Of a stretch of 64,000 nt of DNA, positions 32,716 through 44,087 are shown piece by piece. Numbering within the stretch: the first letter of the stretch is position 1; each line of letters opens with the position of its first letter. The notes beneath the pieces were generated by a model that saw only the letters and a program-made list of their open reading frames with translations, had not been told where the DNA came from and ran no database searches. Position numbers and translations under genes: made by a program. This DNA comes from Agapanthus africanus (lineage: Eukaryota; Streptophyta; Magnoliopsida; Asparagales; Amaryllidaceae): assembly GCA_030015575.1 (NCBI GenBank), contig JASDDO010000006.1, positions 320,278,361-320,342,360 on the forward strand. The letters run 5' to 3'.

Positions 32716-35205
32716 CCCCTCCGAATGACGGCGCGGCGACTGAATGTCTTGCCTGAGATTCGGGGTAGATGCTATTTGGTTTTATCCGTCCATCTCTCCG
32801 AAGATGCCAAGTTGATTTATAGCACTGTGTATCGGAGCTTTAAACGGATGCGGCCGATGTAGCAGACTTCGTCAGATTCCCCCTTGCTAGAGGGGTTTTT
32901 GATTGTGGGGACGCTCTTCCCTGCAGGCGCAAGCCCCTGTAGTTAATTACGCTACCGCATCGCGGTAACAACTTTCTCCTTCTCCAGAATTTCACTTCGT
33001 GTCGTATATGTTTGTTTTGTTTGTAGTTGCCCGTGGATTGTATACAGAGACTAATTTATGTCGTTGCCCGTAGGACGTGGATTAGTCCAAATCAGTATTT
33101 TCTTAGATTTGGGTTTGGGGTTTTGGTTTAAGGATACGTTAGCCGTATTTGAGGCTAAGATCAACTTAAACGTTTGTTAAAGATACGTTAGTCCAGTTTA
33201 AGACTAAGATCAACTTAACGGGATCGTTTAGATCCGACAAAAGAGCATTTAGGGCTCTATTGTTCCAGTTTAGGGACATAGTGGTCCATTGAATATATGG
33301 CCGTCGGGACCCGTCACCTCTCTGACAACGTTGAAGAATTACAACGACAGGTGTCAGAGGAGTTCATAGATGTACCCTTGAACCAAAGTTGATTGGGGGA
33401 TTTGTAGTCCAATTTGGGACTAAAGTCAGTTTGAAGGTGTAAGGATACGTTAGCCATATTTGGGGCTAAGATCAACTTAAAAGGGATCGTTTAGATCCGA
33501 CAAAGGAGCATTTGGAGGCTCTATTATTCCAGTTTAGGGACGTGGTGGTCCATTACCAATTTAGGGACGTGGTGGTCCATTTCCAGTTTAGGGACATGGT
33601 GGTCCATTGCATTTATGGCTGTCGGGACCCGTCACCTCTCTGACATCGTTAAAGGATTACAACGATAGGTGTCAGAGGAGTTCGGAGATGTACACTTGAA
33701 CCGAATGTAAATTGATTTAAGGGAGCAGTCGTGCTCAGTCAATTTAATTTGAGGACTTACGACCATGATTGGGCTAAGTCCAGTTGAAGATGTTCAACAT
33801 TTATTTACAGTTGGCCTATTAGGCCTATGCTAGGGCTCTGCCCTTGTTTAATAATGCAGTGCATTTTATTTTAGTCTGTTTTAGACTTTTTCCTTTTAAT
33901 TGGGCTCTGCCCCTTTTAATAGTGCATAGCACTTTTATTTGGTCTGATAGACCTTTTTTATTGGGCTCTACTCTTGATAATGCATTGCATTAAATGCTCT
34001 GACAGCGCCCCACGTGGCTTGTCAGGCGCTTTGCGCCAATTGAGCAGCGCAAGGCGCAAACTCATGTGAGGGTGACACGTGTCACGCTCTGGTGAGCGCA
34101 GCGCAGTTAGCGCAGTTCGCTGCGCCAGTGCGCTGCGCTGTTGCGCTGCTGACACGTGGCGCACTCTGGTGAGTTGCGCCAATTTCAGAGAGCAGTGCTC
34201 TATTTTAAAAAGCGCATAGCGCTAGCTATTCTGGAGCTGACACATGGCGCTCTCTGGTGGCTTGCGCCAACCCAGGAGCGCAACATTGCAGACTTACAAG
34301 TGCAAAGCACTGTTTTAATATCTTGATTTAATTTTGGATTCAAGAAAAGAATCTTTTAAAATTCCAGAACCAGTGGTTCATCAAAAGGCAATGCCTTTGT
34401 GTAGATCAAATGATCTAAAAAAAAGAAGTATATTACTTCTTATTTTTTTATTATTTGATCTTTTCTTTTTATTTTAAGATCTTGATCTTGTTCTTAGATT
34501 ATTGATCTTTTCAGAAGAAATTCTTCTTTTTAAAAGGTTTACCTTCTTTTCTTCTTGAATTCTTCTCGAACTTTCTTTTTAAGAGTTCTTTGAATTTTCT
34601 CTCTCTTTCTGTGTTTCTGTGTGTTTTAGAATTGGGGTCTAGGGGCCTTTATATAGTGCCAATTAATTTGTTAAATTAGTTAAAGAGATCTCTTTCTGAG
34701 TGATTTGGGGATTTTCCCCCACCGTTGGATCTTTGATCCAAGGGCTTCTGTTTTACAGAAGACAATTTTCTTGTTTTAACAAGAACAGAAAGATTTTACT
34801 GGAATTTTAATTATGTTTGGCGCAAACGCACCTGTGCTTGACACGTGTCGCGCAGCGCAGAGCACAGCGCAACTGCGCCGATACGTGTCGCGCAGCACTG
34901 AGCGTAGGGCAACTGCGCTGACATGTGTCGCGCAGCGCAGAGCGCAAGTCAGCTGAAATGTTGCTTCCTTTATAGAGCCTTGCTCTGATTGAGTGCGCTT
35001 CCTTGGGCGCTGCACTCCCTGCGCTGGCGTGTCTGATTTTGACACGTGGTGCTCTGCGCGCAGCGCAGAGGATCTGAAGCGTTGCTTCAGTTATTTAGAA
35101 TTTAAATTTTCAAAGTAAAGCTTTGCTCTGATTGGGGGAATCAGAAGCGTTGCTTCATTTCCCACCTTGGAATTTGAACAGAGCTTTGCTCTGATTGGGG
35201 TAAAC
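32716..35205 (-). repeat. hairpin-rich module M5, inverted
   Basis: Reverse-oriented copy of the M2/M3 type, so 32330-32715 and 32716-33110 form a large inverted repeat with almost no spacer. Reading leftward from 35205 come the opening block (GCTCTG...CAGAGC twice, 35115-35200), the G-box zone (34800-35060), the TATA box on the minus strand (34648-34655), the hairpin chain, the GGAC array (33538, 33565, 33592, 27-bp steps) and the tail. No gene is supported. Confidence 0.7.
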
Positions 35206-35239
35206 AGTCCCGGTCGCGTCTTTCAGCGGAGAACAGTGG
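35206..35239 (+). repeat. orphan module tail
   Basis: A short plus-oriented piece, CGGTCGCGTCTTTCAGCGGA..., matching the tail ends of M2 (25350-25372) and M3 (30312-30340). It joins the truncated Gypsy LTR at 35240, so this is a rearrangement point. Confidence 0.5.
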
Positions 35240-36444
35240 GTCCCCCGACGAGGGTTGTAGATGCGTAATTGCTAAGGATTTCCAAATATCGATTTAAATA
35301 AACCCGTTTTTTTGTAAAAGTATGGTATTTTAATGAAAAAGTTATTCTTTAAATTAGTCGTCTGTTTAGAGAACCGTGCTATGAAACCATAGTGTGAGTG
35401 TGGGGTAGGTCATTACCCCGTGAAGTTTTTCTAAACGTATTTAAACTAATTATCTATAAGAGCGTGATACTAAAATTCATGGTATTTTAATGAAAAAGTT
35501 CGTTATATGTTTGTTTCATATGAAATTTTGTTAAAACTAAAAACTAAATGATATGAATAAAGTTAAGATTAGTGTAGGATATTAGCTTGATCTCTTTTTC
35601 TTATCACATGGCTTACAAATGTTAAGAAGAAGAGTACATCGGAGCTAACTCCACTTTTGTCGATTTATTTTAAAAAATGTTTTGAGATAGAAAGAGAGAG
35701 GGATGAAGGGACTTAGGGTTTTAGATGGTTACTAAGAGATCGAAGAAGCCCTTGGGGTTCGTGGTTTCGTCGGAGATGCTCCCATCGTTGAGTTTGGCTT
35801 ACTACTCCACTTGGGGTTTAGAGAGTTTTGAGAGAATTTTTGCTAAAATTTCAAAATGGGGAAGGGCTAGAGCATGGGGTGGTATTTATAGTGAAGAATT
35901 AGGGTTTGGAAATTAAAATTTTGGATTAAAATGCATTAAAAATGTGTCAAATAGTGAATTGAAGAGTCTCTGTTTGATTGCAGGAATATCAAACGGTGCA
36001 GAGAAGTTAAGGGGAGTCGAAGAGACAAGTGTGCAAAGCACGGTGGAATTTGGGGCAACTTGAACCGTCGGCGCTGGCCCTAAGATAATTTTGGGCGATC
36101 GGATCTTGAGGCATTGCCTCGAGATTCGTGCCACTTGTTGATTTGGGCGTGTGCACCTAATTGTGCCTGTTTGATTTTTCTGAAACATTTCATTTCTCCA
36201 TGAATTGCACGTGCAATTCTCGGGCTTCCAAAAAATTAAAAAGAAAAATCTGAAAAAATAATTGTGTCTGATGGGATTCGAACACACAGGCTATGTTAAC
36301 GCAGTGCAGAGACTTTACCAGTGAGCTATAAGTTGCTTCTTGATTTTATTTAACAAAAATAACTTTTAACTCTTACACAAGCTGAAATACCATTTTCTGT
36401 ACAATAACAAGAAATTTCTGCACAGTGATTTTAGAGTCGTTATA
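35240..36444 (-). repeat. 3' LTR of the Gypsy element (truncated)
   Basis: Matches about 48085-49288 of the 5' LTR. The element-sense tip reads TATAACGACTCT, where the related solo LTR has TGTAACGACTC, so the TG tip has decayed to TA. The rest of the LTR is absent and replaced by module sequence at 35239. A 63-codon frame (35725-35916) on the opposite strand recurs in the other LTR only because the LTRs are duplicates. Confidence 0.88.
36256..36335 (-). other. tRNA-like Pol III box pair in Gypsy LTR
   Basis: Minus strand: A-box-like TAGCTCACTGGTAAAG (36313-36328) and B-box-like GTTCGAATCCC (36273-36283), about 30 nt apart, as in a tRNA. Copies are in the other LTR (49117-49172, A box decayed) and in the solo LTR (41385-41430, plus). 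Stems pair poorly, so this is not a working tRNA; it may be a captured tRNA or SINE head. Confidence 0.6.
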
Positions 36445-36520
36445 TTCTACCCTCCTTATAAATGTTTCATTCTCGAAATTTACAATTACATAGGGACTAA
36501 TTTTCAAAAGGATAAGGGTA
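36445..36520 (-). other. polypurine tract and 3' untranslated end of the Gypsy element
   Basis: The minus strand reads AAGGAGGGTAGAA just before the LTR tip. This is the plus-strand primer expected at this place. The pol stop lies at 36521. Confidence 0.75.
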
Positions 36521-38404
36521 TCATGTACGCATATCCTTTTCTCTTTCCCAAGTTGATTCTCCTGGCGAATCCTTTCTCCACATTACTCGGACCAAGTTTT
36601 CTTTCTTGTTGCGTAATGTTTTCACCTTTTGATTCGGGATCTCAACTGGTTGTTGCTCGCAGGTTAGGTCGGTTTGTACCGTGAGCTCTGAGTGATCAAG
36701 TATGTGGCTGGGGTCACTCACATATCGTCTTATCTGAGATATGTGGAATACGTTGTGCACTCCTTCCAATGAGGGTGGTAGTGCCAAGCGATACGCCACT
36801 TCTCCGACTTGTTCGAGTATGTCGAACGGTCCTATATATCTTGGGCTTAACTTACCCCTTTTGCCAAAACGTATTACTCCTCTGTTCGGAGAGATCTTCA
36901 GGAATGCATGGTCTCCAGGTTGAAACTCCAGATGTCGATGCTTTGCATCTGTCCAATGCTTCTGTCGGTCTTGGGCTATTCGCATCCTTTCCCTGATCGT
37001 GCGAACCACGTCCACAGTTGCCACGATCATCTCTGGTCCAAGGAGTTCACGATCTACAACGCCGTCCTAACTCAACAGGGAATGACATTTCCGTCCGTAT
37101 AGTGCTATGAATGGTGCCAACCCAATGCTTGCCCGATAGCTGTTGTTGTATGAAAACTCCAGAAGGTGTAGGTGATCTTCCCATGAACCTTCGAAGTCTA
37201 ACATTTAGGATCTCAGCATATCTTCTAATCTCTGAATTGTTCGCTCGGACTGTCCGTCCGCTTGTGGATGATACGCCGTGCTGAAATTCAGACTTGTTCT
37301 TAGGTTAGCTTACAGACTCTGCCAAAATTGTGATCAGAATCTTGTATCACGATCGAAAACGATGCAGATAGGTACACCGTGTAATCTCACGATCTCCTGC
37401 ATGAGTTTATGGGTATCAAGTATAGTACATTATGAAGGTTAAATCTTACTTTATATTTTTACTCACCTCCATGTACTTTCTTGCCAATGTCTCGATTGAC
37501 TGGCCAACTCTGAATGGAATAAAGTGAGCCGACTTGGTGAGTCGATCCATAATAACCCAAATTGCATCGTTACTCTTCGTGCTGCGAGGGAGAGCAATCA
37601 CGAAGTCCATAGTAACGTGCTGCCATTTCCATTCTGGGATTGGTAACGGCTGAAGTAGACCAGCGGTTTTGTGATGTTCAGCCTTCACTTGCTGACACAC
37701 CAAACACTTGGCTACGCTCCTTGCTACTCCTCGCTTCATTCCATACCACCAGTAGAGTTGCCGTAGATCCTTGTACATCTTCGTGCCACCGGGGTGTACA
37801 GAATAAGGAGAGCTGTGGGCTTCTTTCATCAACTCTTCTCGAATAGGTCCAATTGGCACGCATAAACGGCTTCCATACCGCAAGGATCCATCTTCGTGGA
37901 TGATGAAGTCAGTTCGTAGTCCATTTTCTATTTGTTCTGGGATCCTTTGTAGCTTGGTATTATTTGCTTGCGCTGCCTTGATCTGATTGACAAGAGTGGA
38001 CTGGACTTGTAAGTTCATCAAATATGAAGCGTTACATGGCATAACTATTTCGATCTCCAATCCGTGCAATTCTTGCTGTAGCTTCCATTGAGCGGTGAGG
38101 TTCAATGCTAATTGCTGGTGACTAAGTGCATCAGGAACTACGTTCACCTTCCCGGGATGATACTGTAGGTTGATGTCGAAGTCCGCCATGGGTTCTAGCC
38201 ATCTTCTCTGTCGTATGTTGAGTTCTTTCTGAGTAAATACATACTTCATACTTTTGTGGTCAGTGTATATATCCACTTGTTCTCCTAACAGATAGTGACG
38301 CCAAATCTTGAGTGCAAAGATGACGGCTGCCAATTCTAGATCATGTGTTGGATAGTTGCGTTCATGGACCTTTAACTGTATTGATGCAAAAGCCACAACT
38401 TTTC
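36521..38404 (-). pseudogene. Gypsy RNase H, integrase and chromodomain, broken
   Basis: Reading leftward: RNase H (YTDHKS motif) and the integrase HHCC zinc region with the first catalytic Asp (MDF) in the 316-codon frame 38396-37446; then a 70-bp GT-AG interruption (37466-37397); then the IVF-DRDTRF segment with the second Asp followed by an in-frame TGA; then the QADGQSERT segment with the Glu, and a stop; finally a 169-codon frame (37030-36521) with the integrase C-terminal GKRGKLSPRYIGPF segment and a chromodomain-like end (LVRVMWR..STWERE). The frame is interrupted at several points, so no functional integrase is made. The first RNase H residues are cut off by the solo LTR at 38410. Confidence 0.9.
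37397..37466 (-). other. 70-bp intron-like insertion in Gypsy integrase
   Basis: Minus strand begins GTGAGT and ends ATGCAG, and interrupts the integrase exactly where relatives are continuous (between the Tyr-Met-Glu and Glu-Ile-Val-Arg codons). Removing it would leave the frame in phase across this point. It may be a new intron or a chance small insertion. Confidence 0.45.
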
Positions 38405-38409
38405 CATAC

Positions 38410-39768
38410 TATTAGGAATATGTATGCCTTAGAGGCCATTATTGGTGATATAGTGGATGCTTGGACATATATATAGAGGACTTTCTTGCTCGACATGATA
38501 GTATACTATCAGGTTACCTTTATCTTAACATGTAGACTGATATTTATACTGTCTGTCTCTTACATGTTGATAAATCCCTTAGGATATGTACTTGACTACC
38601 AGGATTATGATGAGATCATACTAGTGGGGCCATAGTAGTCCAAAAGTACATCCTTTAATCAGTTCCTAGTCGAGGGAATATCGAGACTAGGGCATCGATA
38701 TTCCATAGTAGACTAGTGTGTATGTTTCTTGTCTCTTAGAGAGCGATGGTTGATCCCACAACCATTAGTGTGTGACATCAAAGATTGTACACAGGTGCTC
38801 ATTGGAGAATGGGTACACCGAACATGACTCGCCGAGGACTCCTATGTGGTAGTATACTTATCGTTAGATAGCAGTCCTCTGGCGACACTGGTACAGGTTA
38901 GTCTGTAGACCCGAGATCGTCATAGAGTCTTGTGTGGCTCCCACGGTTCTTTGATTTCCTCCCTACCACGCTCAAAAGAGATGTGCAAACAGGTGGATTT
39001 TGGGTACGGTCCCGAGTCGCATGGAGCCAATGAGCGATATGAGGGGTTTCGTCTCTCCCGGTATTGGGAGTTGATGTTGCACTATGCTCGATTGGCTATA
39101 ACCGGAAGTCCCTGGCCAGGGCTGCTTATGAGATTTACTGATAAGTGTTATCAGTAGTTTCTCAAACCGTTATAGGCCAGACATCGGCATGGCTTATCAC
39201 GTTACTGGGGTCTGACGTTTACCATCCCTAGACATGATATGCGACATATCAGACGAAAAGACCGAACTGTACTGTAGTATTACTGATAGGCTTTATGGAG
39301 ACTATGGACAAGCTTGCTTGTTGATCTTCATACCGCTCAATACCCGGGTAGCCGTTACGTCCAGCTAGTACCGCTGACGACTTGTAGGTGACTGATGTGA
39401 TCATCACCTACTGCTGCCGTATTGACGAGTCTTTAGAGTCCCACAGAGAAGTTCCCTGATTCAAGCGAAACGAAGTAGGACACATATGTGATATGTGTGT
39501 GGGCCTGATTAAATACGTGTATGTGATACCGTATTGCAATCTGGCAGTTATTTGTTATCGGTTCGGTTATATGTGATATAACCAGATTGTCGAATCAATT
39601 GTTGATTTGATAATGTGATAATCAGGTAAAAGATATTAGTCGGTCATATGTGATATAACCGGGTTATTAAATCAAGTGTTGATTTAATAATGTGATATAT
39701 ATTATATTTGATATAATTATATCTTAACTAATATCATTAGCTCACTAAATATTTTCTTATATGTATTA

Positions 39769-39802
<34 letters not shown>

Positions 39803-40528
39803 TTGTGTGTGTAGCATGGCATGATTTCTATTTTTGAGAAAAATAGAAATGAGATGGAAAATGAGAGCATGGTTGCAAGCATGAGATTTATATTTGTTTA
39901 TTCATCTTGACTCACTATTCAAGCATGGTTGCAATTTTATATTGAAAAATTCCATGCTTGAATGAGTGGGGGTCAAGGGTTGCCATTTATTCTAAGCTCA
40001 TTCTCAACACTTAGCCATTTTCTTGAGTTGCTCCCATGATTGCTCTCTAGCTTCTTCTTCTTCCTAAATTGCTATAGTTCAAGCTTCAACTCTCACATGT
40101 GATGTGAACCATGAAGCTTGAACACAAACTTATGAGCTTTTAACATCCCCTACTTCACCATCCTACATTTGACTAGCGATCGAGTGTAGCGTGTTTACTA
40201 CGCTAAAGAGTTTAGTGTAGAGGTAGCTTGAGTTAGAGGGACTTCGCGTGGATCATCTTCGGCACGAAGGTCATCGGAAGAAGTTCGTCCAAAACCTCAA
40301 GTGGGGCCTAGTAGAGTCGCGGGACTACTACATGGAGCATGTGAAGTGAAGGACTCGATCTACAAGGGTATAACCATCTTTCACTTCCTCTAGTTTACTA
40401 GATATCAAAACAGAAACCCTAATATTCTAGCAAAAATCTTATTTAGTCTAGCTTAGCACTACTAAAAATAAAAAATGGGCATGCTTGATGCCACAAGAAC
40501 ATCATGGTGGTGCTAGGGTCGACTTTCA
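38410..40528 (+). mobile_element. solo LTR of the Copia A family, TSD CATAC
   Basis: 2119 bp in plus orientation, flanked by CATAC (38405-38409 and 40529-40533). It starts TATTAG (decayed TGTTAG) and shows the shared TATGCCTTAGAGGCCATT tip. It lies between the RT and RNase H coding parts of the Gypsy element. It contains a (GT)n tract at 39775-39812. No internal region is left. The Gypsy frame already had a TAG at the target, so that stop is independent of this insertion. Confidence 0.93.
39775..39812. repeat. (GT)n microsatellite
   Basis: About 18 GT units with one TTT interruption, inside the solo LTR. Likely to vary in length between individuals. Confidence 0.85.
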
Positions 40529-40533
40529 CATAC

Positions 40534-41267
40534 TAGTGTAGAACACATCCTAATCTTTTACCGGACGCATCACAATGCACAACGAATCCGCCAGATTGAT
40601 CTGGTATTATAAGAATTGGTGCAGAGGTTAACCTCGACTTGAGTTCTATAAAAGCCTTTTCACATGCTTCTGACCACATGAATGCTTCGTCTTTACGTGA
40701 GAGTTTGGTCAAGGGTGCTGCGATCTTTGAGAATCCTTTTATGAAGCATCGGCAGTATCCTGCTAAGCCCGGAAAACTTCTTATATCTTTCACCGTCTTT
40801 GGTGTTGGCCATTCACTGACAGCTGACACTTTAGCTAAATCCATAAAAATTCCTTCGCCTGAAACGATATGTCCGAGTAATCCGACTCGATCTAGCCAAA
40901 ACTCACACTTGCTATACTTGGCGTAAAGCTGATGCTGTCGTAATGTCTCCAGGAAAATCCGTAAGTGCTCGACGTGTTCTTTTAGATTCTTTGAATACAC
41001 CAGGATGTCGTCGATGAATATAACAACAAAGATGTCTAAGTGCTCTCGGAAAACTTGGTTCATCATGTTCATAAAGATGGCAGGTGCATTGGTCACTCCA
41101 AATGGCATTACGAGATATTCATAATGACCATAACGAGTCCTAAACGCCGTCTTTGGAATGTCGGACTTCTTGACCTTCACCTGATGGTAACCCGAACGAA
41201 GCTATAGTTTTGAAAAGACACAAGATCCACTTAACTGATCGAAAAGGTCATCGATGCGGGGTAGTGG
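40534..41267 (-). pseudogene. Gypsy reverse transcriptase core
   Basis: The minus-strand frame 41180-40533 carries the RT core: [16 protein letters not shown], then the catalytic FIDDILVYS motif, then [12 protein letters not shown] and the RNase H start HCDASGK. Upstream (41181-41267) the RT continues without a clean frame to the second solo LTR. It ends at an in-frame TAG at the site where the first solo LTR entered. The GY.RRF-type motif has Cys in place of the first Arg. It is part of the same decayed element as 36521-38404 and 44088-46131. Confidence 0.9.
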
Positions 41268-41272
41268 ATACT

Positions 41273-44082
41273 TGTAACGACTCTGTTTCAGTGTATAATG
41301 TACAAATAGAGTATTTGTAATCCTGTGTATGCTATAAGTATTTAATTTACTTTTGAACGACAAGAAATAGCTTGTAGCTCATTGGTAAAGCATCTACACT
41401 GCTGTGACATAGCCCCTGTGTTTGAATCCCATCAGCTACATATTGTTTTAATTGATTTTTCTTTTAAACTTTTGGAAGCTAAAAAGTGTACACGTGCAAT
41501 ACACGTAAAAATGAAAAGTCACTTAAATCAAATATGCGTAAAATATTATTTAAGCAGTCGAGGACACGTGGCCAAGATCCAAGCCCCAACCCCTCGGATC
41601 CGACCGGCGAAATCATCATATAGGAATAGCACAGCCGGTTAAATCTGTAGGTAATGCCCTCAAAATTTAACCCTAGCACCCCTTGGCCTACCTCATTACT
41701 CCCATACTGTTTGTTTTCCTGCACATTAACGGAGAATTTAAATTAGGCATTAATCCACAATTTTAATGCATTTTTAATTCTCTCTTTACTCACAAAACCC
41801 TAATTCTATCCTATAAATATAACCCTACTCTTTGGCCCTCCTCATTCAGAAATCCTTTGTCAAAACTCTCTAGAACTTTTCCAAGAAAAAAGTTGTACAA
41901 ATGGAGTTAGCCAAGGTCAAAGTTCCGGCAAGGATTTAAAACACTTCCGGCGACCCCGCGGCTCCATGAAGACCGCAAACCTTTTCCTTTACCTCTCCTC
42001 TAAACCCTAAGCTTGTAAGTCCCCTCTTCTCTCTTCTCTCTCTAGTAAATAGAATCCTATTTCCAAAACTCGTCGGAAGTGGAGTTATTCCGATTTCCGA
42101 TTCTAATTTCATAAAAGACCAAATTTTTCTTAATAATAAATTTACCATCTTTTTATATATTGTTTATTAACCATTAAACAACAATTTTACCAAATTTCAA
42201 TTCAAAATTTAATGTTAAACAAATTCCATTTCACTTTTTCGGTAAAATACCATCAAGTTTATATACGACGTTACTTTATCGTTTTATTCATCTTACCTTT
42301 AGAAAACTCATGAGGTGATGACCTACCTCATCATAATACTCATCTTGACATAGAACGATGGCTTTTGTAACAATTTTTTGGGACAAAACACAATTTACAT
42401 TAAAATACCTTAAACTATCAAAACCCGTATTCTTTAAATTGTTTTAATAAATTCCTTGCAAATAAGGCTCTACAACCCATTTTGAGGAACCCGATCGAGA
42501 TGGTGCGGGTTATCGCACATCCTCGGGACTAGTAGAGCGAGATGCAGATCTACTCATGGAGAATTCGATCTCGATGGAATTCTTATTACATTTTTTAAGA
42601 AAACGTGATTTCTATATTAATAAATAAATTCTATTTTTATAATTATATATATATATATATATAAATATTATCAAAATATCTATTTTAAATATAATAAATA
42701 TTCCATGTTTTCTAATCAAAAGAAAAGAATCACAAAAGATCATGAAAATACCATCATATTCAATACAAGTCAAATTATAAGAAAATACCATATACTATTC
42801 AAAGTTAGGTTTATATCCATTAGAATATTTCATTTTATAAAAATTACAACTATGAAAATCCTAAAGACGATAATTAAATACTTGAGGTGAATTTTGAAAA
42901 TATATCAAAACTATTTTTCATAAAAACCCCTCAAGTTATATTAATTTACAATAAAGACCCTAGTAAATATAGGTTTAAGCGGGACCAATTCTCTTGAGCC
43001 TCAGGGAGCCGGAGAATATAGGTGCTTGCCTATCTAAGGTAGACAAACTAAAAACGGTGTTATCAATACGGTAATTGTCTTTGAAAAAGACACAAATCCT
43101 GTCGTCCATGTGCAGCATTTACCAATAACTCCAAAAACTAATTCAGTACTTCAATTTTGTTTAAGTGTTTGACTCAGGCAGAGTCTCAGTCTAATCAATC
43201 TATCTATCTATCCTTGAATATGATTCAAGTACAACTCCAATTCAACATGAATCCATTTATACCAGAATTCAATCTATATCAACATGACTCGACTGAACCG
43301 AACCATGGACATACTTTGATTACATGATTATCCGTTCCGTTTACATGAACTACTGATATCATGGTTTCAGCAAGCCGTACATCTATTAAAAAAAACAATA
43401 TATACAAATCAATAGAAAATACATTACGGGGTTTTAAAGGGGTAGACTGGTATGGAATGTGTTAGAAGTGGCATGAGACAGGCACTTTAATACACCTAAC
43501 ATGAATATCCATTGCTGTTGTTCCGTGGTTTAACGGTTCCTTGTGCTCCGTATACCTTAGTTCACGGAATAGTTGGACTCCTCTCGTATACATTGGCATA
43601 TTATGTACCAAGCTACAAATAACCGCGTTAACATAACAATCAAATAGTATACAGTTATATTCTTTCTGTCTATTCTATTTCTACCTTTCTTTGGGAGTTA
43701 CCAAGCATTGTTCGCTGACGACATTCCTTCTCTCTTCTTTCTTTGGAATGTTGTCAGGTGGATCCGACTCACTGGAGATGGAGCCCAGTTCAAAGGACTT
43801 GGATCAGTTCAGCGAGGACCCCGAGCTCTAGACTCCTGTATATACTTTACTTTCATATTCATACTATTATTTAGACATTGCTTTCATCATTGTATTTACT
43901 TTTCAGTTGTATTGTAAAGAAATATTTAATAAATAAAAGTTGATGTTCATTTACATTTCATGTTTTCTTATGTATATTTACATTATATTGCTTAGTTACG
44001 CTTAGCGCGTTTACTTCTGAGTAAATACGTAACGGGCCCAGTCACGTCTCATTACCCGTACACTGGGAAGCGGGGCGTGACA
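41273..44082 (+). mobile_element. Gypsy-family solo LTR in opposite orientation, TSD ATACT
   Basis: 2810 bp, TGTAACGACTC...GGGGCGTGACA, with ATACT on both sides (41268-41272 and 44083-44087). It is related to the LTRs of the Gypsy element that hosts it but points the other way, so it is a separate later insertion of the same family. It has a TATA-like CCTATAAATATAACC (about 41812-41826) and the tRNA-like boxes (41385-41430). It splits the Gypsy RT. Confidence 0.93.
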
Positions 44083-44087
44083 ATACT

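Noticed and set aside
35725-35916. 63-codon frame conserved at 48570-48761
   Set aside because: Lies antisense in the two LTRs of the same Gypsy element; similarity follows from duplication and many changes alter amino acids.
41385-41440. A functional tRNA gene
   Set aside because: A and B boxes are present but the acceptor and T stems pair poorly, and it sits inside an LTR in three decaying copies.
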